In this document: in pieces, positions 1 to 4,975 of the stretch
Layout of the letters: each line of letters starts with the position of its first letter
Numbering within the stretch: the first letter of the stretch is position 1
Assembly: GCA_018814265.1 (NCBI GenBank)
Contig: JAHIZU010000118.1
Location: 1 to 10,028, forward strand
Direction of reading: 5' to 3'
Length of the DNA: 10,028 nt
Origin: Candidatus Margulisiibacteriota bacterium
GTDB taxonomy: Bacteria > Margulisbacteria > WOR-1 > O2-12-FULL-45-9
Program-made: the position numbers and the translations under genes
Notes under the pieces: model-generated
What the model saw: only the letters and a program-made list of their open reading frames with translations
Databases searched by the model: none
What the model was told of the DNA's origin: nothing

Positions 1-392
1 TGACGGGGGATTAACTCAGTATTGTCGATCTTTATTTCTACCCAGTAGGGCTCATTAAAAGCCAAATCAAAAGATGATACGTCTATAAAGGTGCTAAAAA
101 ATCCATTATCATCAGGTGTTACAGGTACACCTTTTTCCCCAATAGTGGTGCCTGACGTTTCGACATCGTAAATCCCAAAGGTAACTGTAGTTTGCGCCGT
201 CACCGGCTTCCCGTCCTGCATCAGCACCCCCTGGATATTGATCTTCTCCGGGATCGCGGCCTTGGCCGGAAGCGCTAAAAAATTAACTAACAACAAACAA
301 CTTACGACTAATCCCGTTTTAACGGGATCCCGCAACACATTATTTATAATTATACGCAAGCGGGACAACCATCCATATTTAATATTTCTCAT
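1..392 (-). CDS. Exported protein with N-terminal signal peptide, 3' part beyond the window
   Basis: This is an open frame of 130 codons read leftwards from ATG at 392-390, with no stop before the window edge, so only the N terminus is seen. The start is well supported: GGAGG at 405-401 lies 8 bases upstream, behind a strong promoter. Residues 1-45 look like a Sec signal peptide with an unusually long basic n-region (about 27 residues), a hydrophobic core TGLVVSCLLLVNFLALP and a likely cleavage after AKA (residue 45). The mature part opens with IPEKINIQG and continues with VTFGIYDVETSGTT, NGFFSTFID and FNEPYWVEIKID. From memory, such INxQG, F.IYD, NG.FS and PYWxEI motifs begin many large secreted or tail-fibre-like proteins of candidate phyla; no enzymatic function can be read. 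An ATCCCG palindrome sits in the n-region at 311-332. The gene is divergent from everything to its right and independent of the forward operon. Confidence 0.82.
   Translation of the reverse strand, partial: MRNIKYGWLSRLRIIINNVLRDPVKTGLVVSCLLLVNFLALPAKAAIPEKINIQGVLMQDGKPVTAQTTVTFGIYDVETSGTTIGEKGVPVTPDDNGFFSTFIDVSSFDLAFNEPYWVEIKIDNTELIPR
311..332. repeat. ATCCCG palindrome inside the signal-peptide coding region
   Basis: ATCCCGTT (311-318) and AACGGGAT (321-328) are perfect 8-base inverted arms around TT. They overlap a second perfect palindrome, CGGGATCCCG (323-332). The unit is read in frame in the minus-strand gene as RDPVKTG, in the n-region of the signal peptide. The ATCCCG/CGGGAT stem also occurs in a hairpin at 3358-3376, which suggests the same small palindromic family rather than chance. 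Confidence 0.5.
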
Positions 393-439
393 TTTGTTTT
401 CCTCCATTACTCCTCTTTTTTTCTCTGGAAATTAAGCTT

Positions 440-466
440 ATTATAGCATGTAATATCTTTTGTCAA
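440..466 (-). promoter_or_regulatory. Sigma-70-type promoter of the exported-protein gene (extended -10)
   Basis: On the minus strand TTGACA (466-461) is followed after 15 bases by TATAAT (445-440), which is preceded by TGC to give an extended -10 TGN motif at 448-446. Both hexamers match the consensus exactly. The short 15-base spacer is below the usual 17, which the extended -10 may offset. Transcription would start near 433, giving a leader of roughly 40 bases before the ATG at 392. No equally good forward promoter was found for the operon on the right. Confidence 0.72.
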
Positions 467-572
467 CAATTGTTTTTTTCGCAGCGCTGATTGGCGGGAT
501 TTCGACACCCAATATCCAAATTTCCTCGTAAATGACCCTGGGGAAGGCTGGCAATAGGATTGCTGTATTATG

Positions 573-606
573 AGTAGTACAGTAGTGCGGTAGTATAGTA
601 GTACAG
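573..606. repeat. Left TAG-rich repeat upstream of the four-helix-bundle gene
   Basis: This is a degenerate tract built on AGTAGTAC/AGTAGTGC/AGTATAG units. Bases 581-598 are the inverted counterpart of 976-993 with 17 of 18 positions matching. The tract ends just before the AGGAGGGAGG ribosome binding site at 605-614. With its partner it brackets the gene at 622-1023. Confidence 0.65.
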
Positions 607-621
607 GAGGGAGGCACGATA

Positions 622-1023
622 ATGGAGAAAAAGTTCAATGGATTCAAGGATTTGATCGTTTGGCAGAAAGCATATGAATTATCCCTGCTAATTTATCGAA
701 AAACCGCTAGTTTTCCAAGATCTGAGACCTATGGCCTAGTTTCCCAGCTTAGAAGATGCTCTGTTTCTGTCCCATCAAACATTTCTGAGGGCTACGAAAG
801 AAAAGGATCAAAAGAATATCAACGTTTTCTCAATATTGCTAAGGGGTCGCTGGGCGAATTAGAGACACAGATATTACTCGCAAAGGATCTTGGTTATATC
901 AAGCAAGAAAGCTGGAAAGAAATAGATGATCTCAGACAAGAGACAATGCGAACCTTACGCGGCCTTATAAAATCCCTATACTACTGCACTACTAGCTACT
1001 ACACTACTAATAAGGTAAAATAA
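622..1023 (+). CDS. Four-helix-bundle protein of the 23S rRNA intervening-sequence (S23/IVP) family
   Basis: This 133-residue protein carries the family pattern throughout: FKDLIVWQKAYELSLLIYR near residues 8-26, SQLRRCSVSVPSNISEGY around 41-58, then EYQRFLNIAKGSLGELETQILLAKDLGYI around 66-94. These correspond to the first three helices, with a fourth ending at GLIKSL. The family was first known from ORFs in 23S rRNA intervening sequences and is structurally related to the Avd protein of diversity-generating retroelements. Its molecular function as a stand-alone gene is unknown. No rRNA or reverse transcriptase is present here. The start has a strong AGGAGGGAGG ribosome binding site (605-614). 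The C-terminal tail after KSL (YYCTTSYYTTNKVK) is unlike the family core and is encoded by the right-hand CTA-rich repeat. The stop is 5 bases before rimO, so the gene lies at the head of the core operon and may have inserted there. Confidence 0.9.
   Translation: MEKKFNGFKDLIVWQKAYELSLLIYRKTASFPRSETYGLVSQLRRCSVSVPSNISEGYERKGSKEYQRFLNIAKGSLGELETQILLAKDLGYIKQESWKEIDDLRQETMRTLRGLIKSLYYCTTSYYTTNKVK
976..1010. repeat. Right CTA-rich repeat at the 3' end of the four-helix-bundle gene
   Basis: This tract reads CTATACTACTGCACTACT at 976-993, then further CTACT units to about 1010. Bases 976-993 are the reverse complement of 581-598 with one mismatch. The reverse complement of the next segment (TTATTAGTAGTGTAGTAG, from 1013 leftwards) also resembles the left tract's TTATGAGTAGTACAGTAG at 15 of 18 positions. 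The repeat is translated as the tyrosine/threonine-rich tail of the protein. Confidence 0.65.
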
Positions 1024-1028
1024 TATCC

Positions 1029-2264
1029 ATGAAAGCCTACATCGTCAGCCTGGGCTGCCCCAAAAACCTGACAGACACAGAAGAGATAATGAGTAAACTT
1101 GCCTCGGAAGGCTATCGGTTTACAAATAACCCTTCAGAAGCAGAGCTTATTTTAGTCAACACCTGTGCCTTTCTCCAATCAGCTAAAAAAGAGGCCATTG
1201 ATACGATCCGGGAACTGGCCCAGTGGAAACGAAAAGGCAAATGTGAATATTTGATCGCTGCCGGTTGTTTGCCTCAACGCTATAAGCATGAAATACCCAA
1301 ACTCCTGCCCGAGGTCGATGCATTCATCGGCACCCCTAGAAAATTTGAGTCTTCCGCCTACCGCCTACCGTCTACCAGAATAAAAGCCACTCCCCCCTGG
1401 TTCGCTTACGTCAAAATCGCGGAAGGCTGCAATAATCGCTGCGCCTACTGCATAGTGCCTGCTATCCGGGGACCGTTGCGCATCAGGCTGATGAAAGATA
1501 TTCTAAATGAGGTCAAGCTCCTGGCCGCAACCGGCGTGAAAGAAATCATCTACGTTGCCCAGGACACGGCTGCCTATCCAAATTTTCCTGCTCTGCTGCA
1601 AAAAACCGCGCGGATCAAAGGGGTGCGCTGGATCCGCATCCTCTACGCCCACCCCGCCCATGTTACTGACAAATTGATCGAGGTGATTGCTAAAGAAAAG
1701 AAGATCGTGAAATATTTAGACTTGCCAATCCAGCATTGCCATGATAAAATACTCAAACTGATGAGGAGGCGCTATGAGCGCCCAGCACTTGAGAATTTAA
1801 TCGCTAAAATTAGAAGGAGGATACCTAGGATAGCCCTTCGCACCTCGGTCATCGTCGGGTTTCCCGGTGAAGGCGAGGCTGAGTTCGAAGCGCTGCTTGC
1901 TTTCATCAAAAAGGTAAAGTTTGACCGGCTTGGCGTCTTTACCTATTCCCAAGAACCCGGAACACCTGCAAGCAAAATGAGGGGGCAGGTTTCCGAGCAG
2001 AAAAAGCAACAAAGGTTTCACCGGCTGATGCGGGCCCAGTCCCGGATCTGCCGGGGATCGAACAAAAAAATGATCGGAACGACTTTAGCCACTATTATTG
2101 AAAGGAGCGTTCGCCACGGCTTTATTGGCCGGACTTTTCGCGACGCGCCAGACATTGATGGCACAGTCTTTGTTCGATCGACCAAATCTTTATCACCGGG
2201 TGAGCTCGTTTCTGTGCGCATCATTGGCGCCAGGACCTACGACCTCATCGGTTGCTTGACTTGA
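1029..2264 (+). CDS. rimO: Ribosomal protein S12 methylthiotransferase RimO
   Basis: This is a radical SAM enzyme that adds a methylthio group to a conserved aspartate of ribosomal protein S12. Its 411 residues show the full domain order. The N-terminal UPF0004/MTTase domain has three cluster cysteines: C10 in VSLGCPKN, C46 in NTCAF and C80 in AAGCLPQ. The radical SAM core has CNNRCAYC (C134, C138, C141), and the TRAM domain runs from about residue 345 to the end, closing with YDLIG. The SLGCPKN start and YDLIG end favour RimO over MiaB. Between the N-terminal and radical SAM domains, a heptamer tandem repeat (1354-1376) encodes part of a variable linker, SAYRLPSTR. No strong Shine-Dalgarno precedes the ATG, and the upstream gene ends only 5 bases before it, so translation may depend on that gene. 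The stop overlaps the likely pgsA start. Confidence 0.95.
   Translation: MKAYIVSLGCPKNLTDTEEIMSKLASEGYRFTNNPSEAELILVNTCAFLQSAKKEAIDTIRELAQWKRKGKCEYLIAAGCLPQRYKHEIPKLLPEVDAFIGTPRKFESSAYRLPSTRIKATPPWFAYVKIAEGCNNRCAYCIVPAIRGPLRIRLMKDILNEVKLLAATGVKEIIYVAQDTAAYPNFPALLQKTARIKGVRWIRILYAHPAHVTDKLIEVIAKEKKIVKYLDLPIQHCHDKILKLMRRRYERPALENLIAKIRRRIPRIALRTSVIVGFPGEGEAEFEALLAFIKKVKFDRLGVFTYSQEPGTPASKMRGQVSEQKKQQRFHRLMRAQSRICRGSNKKMIGTTLATIIERSVRHGFIGRTFRDAPDIDGTVFVRSTKSLSPGELVSVRIIGARTYDLIGCLT
1354..1376 (+). repeat. Heptamer tandem repeat within rimO
   Basis: Three consecutive heptamers CCGCCTA, CCGCCTA and CCGTCTA are followed by CC. The unit is not a multiple of three, so gain or loss of one copy would shift the rimO frame. 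It lies in the poorly conserved linker between the MTTase and radical SAM domains. Confidence 0.6.
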
Positions 2265-2773
2265 CCCTGGCAAATTACGTTACCCTGTCCAGGATCATCC
2301 TAATCCCCCTCATAATCACCCTGTTGTTGCTTGGTTTGAACGGTCTGGCAGTGATCATATTTTTAGCGCTGTCGTTCTCTGATGCTGTTGACGGCTACAT
2401 TGCCCGACGCTTCAACCAAGTTTCAGACCTGGGTAAATTTTTGGATCCCTTAGCGGATAAGATCCTTGTTATGTCAGTGCTGATCGTGCTGGTGGGCCTG
2501 GGCAAAGCGAGCTCTATCCCGGTCATCATCCTGACGGCCCGGGAACTGGTAGTCCAGGGCCTACGTATCAGCGCAGCCAGATACAAAAATATCATTGCAG
2601 CCAGTCCAGTAGCCAAGTGGAAAACCGCTACGCAAATAGTGGCCGTAGCGCTCCTGATCCTAAAACTACCCTATGCTGGCTGGATCCTCTGGCTGTCAGT
2701 TGTCCTATCACTTCTTTCAGGTGGTGCGTACCTGTGGCAGAGCCAGATATTAAAACAGTTGAGATCAAGCTAG
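2261..2773 (+). CDS. pgsA: CDP-diacylglycerol--glycerol-3-phosphate 3-phosphatidyltransferase
   Basis: PgsA transfers a phosphatidyl group from CDP-diacylglycerol to glycerol-3-phosphate in the membrane, the committed step to phosphatidylglycerol. The protein (about 170 residues, normal for the family) has the complete CDP-alcohol phosphatidyltransferase signature D-x2-DG-x2-AR-x8-G-x3-D-x3-D. It reads SDAVDGYIARRF...SDLGKFLDPLAD, from D41 to D66, counted from the start used here. Several hydrophobic membrane segments follow. I chose TTG at 2261 because it overlaps the rimO stop as TTGA and gives MTLANYVTLSRI, which aligns with the usual family N terminus. TTG at 2252 (three residues longer) is an alternative. 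Neither has a clear Shine-Dalgarno, so translational coupling to rimO is likely. It could in principle be another CDP-alcohol transferase, but length and gene neighbourhood favour PgsA. Confidence 0.9.
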   Translation: MTLANYVTLSRIILIPLIITLLLLGLNGLAVIIFLALSFSDAVDGYIARRFNQVSDLGKFLDPLADKILVMSVLIVLVGLGKASSIPVIILTARELVVQGLRISAARYKNIIAASPVAKWKTATQIVAVALLILKLPYAGWILWLSVVLSLLSGGAYLWQSQILKQLRSS

Positions 2774-2799
2774 AGAGCTTTTTTACTAAAGTTCTCTCC

Positions 2800-3291
2800 A
2801 TGATCGGCAAGATAACGGACCAGCAGATCGCTGATCTGCTGAAAAAAAGCCAGCAAACCGTGGCAACGGCGGAGTCGCTGACCGGCGGCCTGATCTCCGC
2901 CCATTTATCCAGCTCCCCCGGCAGTTCGGACTTTTTTATCGGCGGCATCGTCTGTTACCATCCACGCATCAAAGTGGTTAACGTTGGTATTCCGGCCGCT
3001 TTGATCAGCCAGCACGGCGTGGTCAGCAAAGAAGTCGCCATTGCCCTGGCCGAGAACATCAGAAAAAAATTCCGGGCTGATATTGGCATTGCTTCGACCG
3101 GCGTGGCCGGCCCGGCCCCTATCCCGCCGGCCCCAGTTGGCAAAGCCTTTATTGCCCTGGCTTCAGAAAAAGAAACCGAGTGGAAAGAGCTGGACCTGCA
3201 GGGCACCAGGAGTGAAATAAGGAAAAAAGTTGCTCAGGCAGCTTTGGGGTTGTTGTGGTTATACTTAGGTGGGGACGAGATAATTAAATAA
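2800..3291 (+). CDS. cinA: Stand-alone CinA C-terminal domain protein (nicotinamide-nucleotide amidohydrolase, PncC type)
   Basis: PncC-type proteins deamidate NMN to nicotinic acid mononucleotide in pyridine nucleotide salvage. This 163-residue protein contains only the CinA C-terminal domain, without the N-terminal MoaB-like domain of full CinA. Visible motifs are TAESLTGG (residues 23-30, with S26 at the expected nucleophile position; the usual Cys is Leu), PGSSDFFIGGIVCY (40-53), QHGVVSKEVA (71-80) and STGVAGP (99-105). The normally glycine-rich stretch after AGP is replaced by proline-rich APIPPAP, so activity should not be assumed. ATG 2800 gives the usual family length but a weak ribosome site. 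An in-frame GTG at 2734 has AGGTGG upstream but would overlap the pgsA end by 40 bases. The frame stays open further upstream only as a shadow of pgsA. A cinA gene beside pgsA and recA is a conserved arrangement. Confidence 0.88.
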   Translation: MIGKITDQQIADLLKKSQQTVATAESLTGGLISAHLSSSPGSSDFFIGGIVCYHPRIKVVNVGIPAALISQHGVVSKEVAIALAENIRKKFRADIGIASTGVAGPAPIPPAPVGKAFIALASEKETEWKELDLQGTRSEIRKKVAQAALGLLWLYLGGDEIIK

Positions 3292-3392
3292 CCTCACCCC
3301 CACTGACGTTTATGACGCCTCCCCCTCTCCATCGAAGATGGAGAGGGGGAAACCCGAATCCCGATGAAATCGGGATGAGGGAGGGGGTGAGG
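3292..3392. repeat. Nested palindromic element filling the cinA-thpR gap
   Basis: Outer arms CCTCACCCCC (3292-3301) and GGGGGTGAGG (3383-3392) are perfect 10-base complements. They enclose one hairpin with 13-base perfect arms (3321-3333 and 3337-3349, loop GAA) and a second with 8-base perfect arms ATCCCGAT and ATCGGGAT (3358-3365 and 3369-3376, loop GAA). The RNA could fold as a three-way junction. The element begins at the base after the cinA stop and ends 5 bases before the thpR start. There is no U-tract after any stem, so it is not a typical intrinsic terminator. Confidence 0.85.
3388..3392 (+). promoter_or_regulatory. thpR ribosome binding site embedded in the palindrome's right arm
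   Basis: TGAGG at 3388-3392 lies 5 bases before the thpR ATG (3398) and is the only Shine-Dalgarno candidate. It is also the last half of the outer palindrome arm, which pairs perfectly with 3292-3301 just after the cinA stop. A folded transcript would hide it. Ribosomes finishing cinA would pass through the left arm and could open it. Confidence 0.55.
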
Positions 3393-3397
3393 ATTAA

Positions 3398-3952
3398 ATG
3401 AGAACATTTATTTCAGTTGAACTGCCGGACAAAGTCAAGAAAAAAGCAGCTGAACTGATAAATGAGCTAAAGCAAGACAGTCCAGGGGTTAAGTGGGTTA
3501 GCGCGCAGGATCTGCACATAACCTTAAAGTTTTTGGGTTGGGTGGCTGACGAAAAACTTGACCAGTTAATAGATCTAACAGCTAAAGCCGCCGCAGGCTG
3601 CGGCAGCTTTAAAGCTAGATTTGAAGGTTTGGGTACTTTCCCGGCGGGGAGAATCCCAAGGGTTGTCTGGGTGGGGACAGCAGAAGGAGGGGGTAAATTA
3701 TGTCAATTGGCAAAGGACCTTGAGCAGACACTGTCTGCCGCAGGGTTTAGAAGTGAGGCGCGCGAACCTAAGCCTCACCTGACCCTGGGACGGGTCAAGG
3801 ATAAAAAAGGACTCGGGTCGTTGGTAAAAAAAATAAACAGTGTCCGGAAGGCTAAATTTGGAGAAGCGCTGGTTGATCGAATATACATTATGAAAAGCAC
3901 GCTTACTCAAAATGGGCCGATCTACGAAAAATATCAGGATGTAAAGTTATGA
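3398..3952 (+). CDS. thpR: RNA 2',3'-cyclic phosphodiesterase (LigT/ThpR, 2H family)
   Basis: This is a 2H phosphoesterase that hydrolyses 2',3'-cyclic phosphate RNA ends to 2'-phosphates and was first described as a 2'-5' RNA ligase. Both catalytic HxT motifs are present: HITLKFLG (H40, T42) and PHLTLGRV (H127, T129). The N terminus [11 protein letters not shown] is typical, as are GLGTFPAG and PRVVWVG between the motifs. The length, 184 residues, is normal. The ATG at 3398 is served by a Shine-Dalgarno that lies in the upstream palindrome. The stop overlaps the recA start as ATGA. Placement between cinA and recA matches the cinA-ligT-recA operon of Deinococcus. Two palindromes occur inside the gene (3583-3611 and 3724-3738). 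Confidence 0.94.
   Translation: MRTFISVELPDKVKKKAAELINELKQDSPGVKWVSAQDLHITLKFLGWVADEKLDQLIDLTAKAAAGCGSFKARFEGLGTFPAGRIPRVVWVGTAEGGGKLCQLAKDLEQTLSAAGFRSEAREPKPHLTLGRVKDKKGLGSLVKKINSVRKAKFGEALVDRIYIMKSTLTQNGPIYEKYQDVKL
3583..3611. repeat. Imperfect palindrome within thpR
   Basis: TAAAGC-C-GCCGCA (3583-3595) and TGCGGC-A-GCTTTA (3599-3611) pair over 12 bases with one central mismatch around a GGC loop. It is read in frame as the linker KAAAGCGSF between the two HxT motifs. It may belong to the palindromic elements seen elsewhere in the window or be a chance stem. Confidence 0.45.
3724..3738. repeat. Perfect 15-base palindrome within thpR, upstream of recA
   Basis: GCAGACA-C-TGTCTGC is perfectly symmetric and lies about 210 bases before the recA start. 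Its form resembles an operator half-site pair, but no promoter was recognised beside it. A regulatory role is conjecture. Confidence 0.35.
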
Positions 3953-4947
3953 CAGACGGAAAAAGCAAAGCCTTGAGTATCGCGATCGCGCAAATTGAGA
4001 AGAATTACGGTAAAGGCTCCATTATGAAGATGGGTTCCAGTAAGAAACTGGAAATAGAAACAGTGCCAACCGGCGCTCTTTCCCTGGACCTGGCCTTGGG
4101 CGTTGGCGGCCTGCCGCGCGGCCGGGTAATTGAGATCTACGGCCCGGAAGGCGGCGGAAAAACCACGGTCTCGCTGCACGCGATCGCCGAAGTACAAAAG
4201 AAAGGCGGCATTGCCGCTTTTATTGACGCGGAACACGCCCTTGACCCGGTTTACGCCAAAAAGCTGGGGGTAGACGTGAACAACCTGCTTATTTCCCAGC
4301 CGGATTACGGCGAGCAGGCGCTGGAGATCGCCGAGACCCTGATCCGATCAGGGGCCATTGACATTATTGTAATTGACTCAGTTGCCGCGCTGGTGCCTAA
4401 AAAGGAAATTGAAGGGGATATGGGGGACGCCCAAATGGGACTGCAAGCTCGCCTCATGTCGCAAGCTTTAAGAAAACTGACCGCAGTGATCGGCAAGTCA
4501 AAAACCGTAATGATCTTTATCAACCAGCTGCGGGAAAAGATCGGGGTCATGTTCGGCAACCCGGAAACCACGCCAGGCGGCAGAGCGCTGAAATTTTATT
4601 CTTCAGTCAGGCTGGATGTCAGGGCCAGTGAAAAGATCAAAGAAGGCGACAAGATCATTGGCACACGCGTCAGGGTCAAGGTGGTCAAAAACAAGGTCGC
4701 CCCACCCTTCCGCACAGCCAGCTTTGTGCTGATCCACGGCCAGGGAATCTTAAGAGAAGCTGATGTCCTTGACCAGGCTGTCAGTCTGGAGATCGCGGTC
4801 AAAAGCGGCACCTGGTACTCCTTCGCTGGAGAAAAATTAGGCCAGGGGTTTGAAAGCACTATAAATTATTTGAAGGAGAATCCCAAGATCACGAACAAGC
4901 TGGAAACAGAAGTCCGCAAGGCAATTACTTCTGCTTCCAAGGATTAA
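3949..4947 (+). CDS. recA: Recombinase RecA
   Basis: RecA forms ATP-dependent filaments on single-stranded DNA, catalyses strand exchange and promotes LexA cleavage. The 332-residue protein has Walker A as GPEGGGKT (65-72), where most bacteria have GPESSGKT; catalytic E95 in [10 protein letters not shown]; Walker [11 protein letters not shown] with D143; the conserved [16 protein letters not shown] and [10 protein letters not shown] segments; and loop 2 with [23 protein letters not shown]. Later, [11 protein letters not shown] replaces the common F.I.YG.GI form. The C terminus ends at [12 protein letters not shown] without the long acidic tail of Escherichia coli RecA. The ATG overlaps the thpR stop (ATGA), with AGGA at 3936-3939 as ribosome site. 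There is no intergenic space for its own promoter, so damage induction, if any, must act from inside thpR or upstream. No clear SOS box of the E. coli or Bacillus type was seen. Confidence 0.97.
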   Translation: MTDGKSKALSIAIAQIEKNYGKGSIMKMGSSKKLEIETVPTGALSLDLALGVGGLPRGRVIEIYGPEGGGKTTVSLHAIAEVQKKGGIAAFIDAEHALDPVYAKKLGVDVNNLLISQPDYGEQALEIAETLIRSGAIDIIVIDSVAALVPKKEIEGDMGDAQMGLQARLMSQALRKLTAVIGKSKTVMIFINQLREKIGVMFGNPETTPGGRALKFYSSVRLDVRASEKIKEGDKIIGTRVRVKVVKNKVAPPFRTASFVLIHGQGILREADVLDQAVSLEIAVKSGTWYSFAGEKLGQGFESTINYLKENPKITNKLETEVRKAITSASKD

Positions 4948-4975
4948 TAACGAAACGTCTAGAAGGGGGTAAAAA

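Noticed and set aside
238..435. Forward 65-codon open frame at the left end
   Set aside because: It lies opposite the exported-protein gene, which has a strong promoter, ribosome site and signal peptide; the forward frame has none.
480..621. Forward promoter for the four-helix-bundle gene and operon
   Set aside because: TATTAT (566-571) and TATAGT (594-599) resemble -10 boxes, but no TTGACA-like element lies at a proper distance; not supported.
622..1023. Diversity-generating retroelement suggested by the Avd-like fold
   Set aside because: No reverse transcriptase, template repeat or variable repeat is present; the flanking repeats are short inverted TAG tracts.
1761..1782. Internal AGGAGG plus ATG and a 6-base hairpin in rimO
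   Set aside because: The ATG is out of the rimO frame and opens no recognisable gene; the codons belong to a normal RimO segment.
2617..2799. Upstream extension of the cinA frame by 61 codons
   Set aside because: Most of it overlaps the well-supported end of pgsA, and its residues do not resemble the CinA family; ATG 2800 gives the expected length.
3321..3349. Intrinsic terminator after cinA
   Set aside because: The 13-base hairpin is strong but no U-rich tract follows, and thpR and recA downstream appear to depend on read-through.
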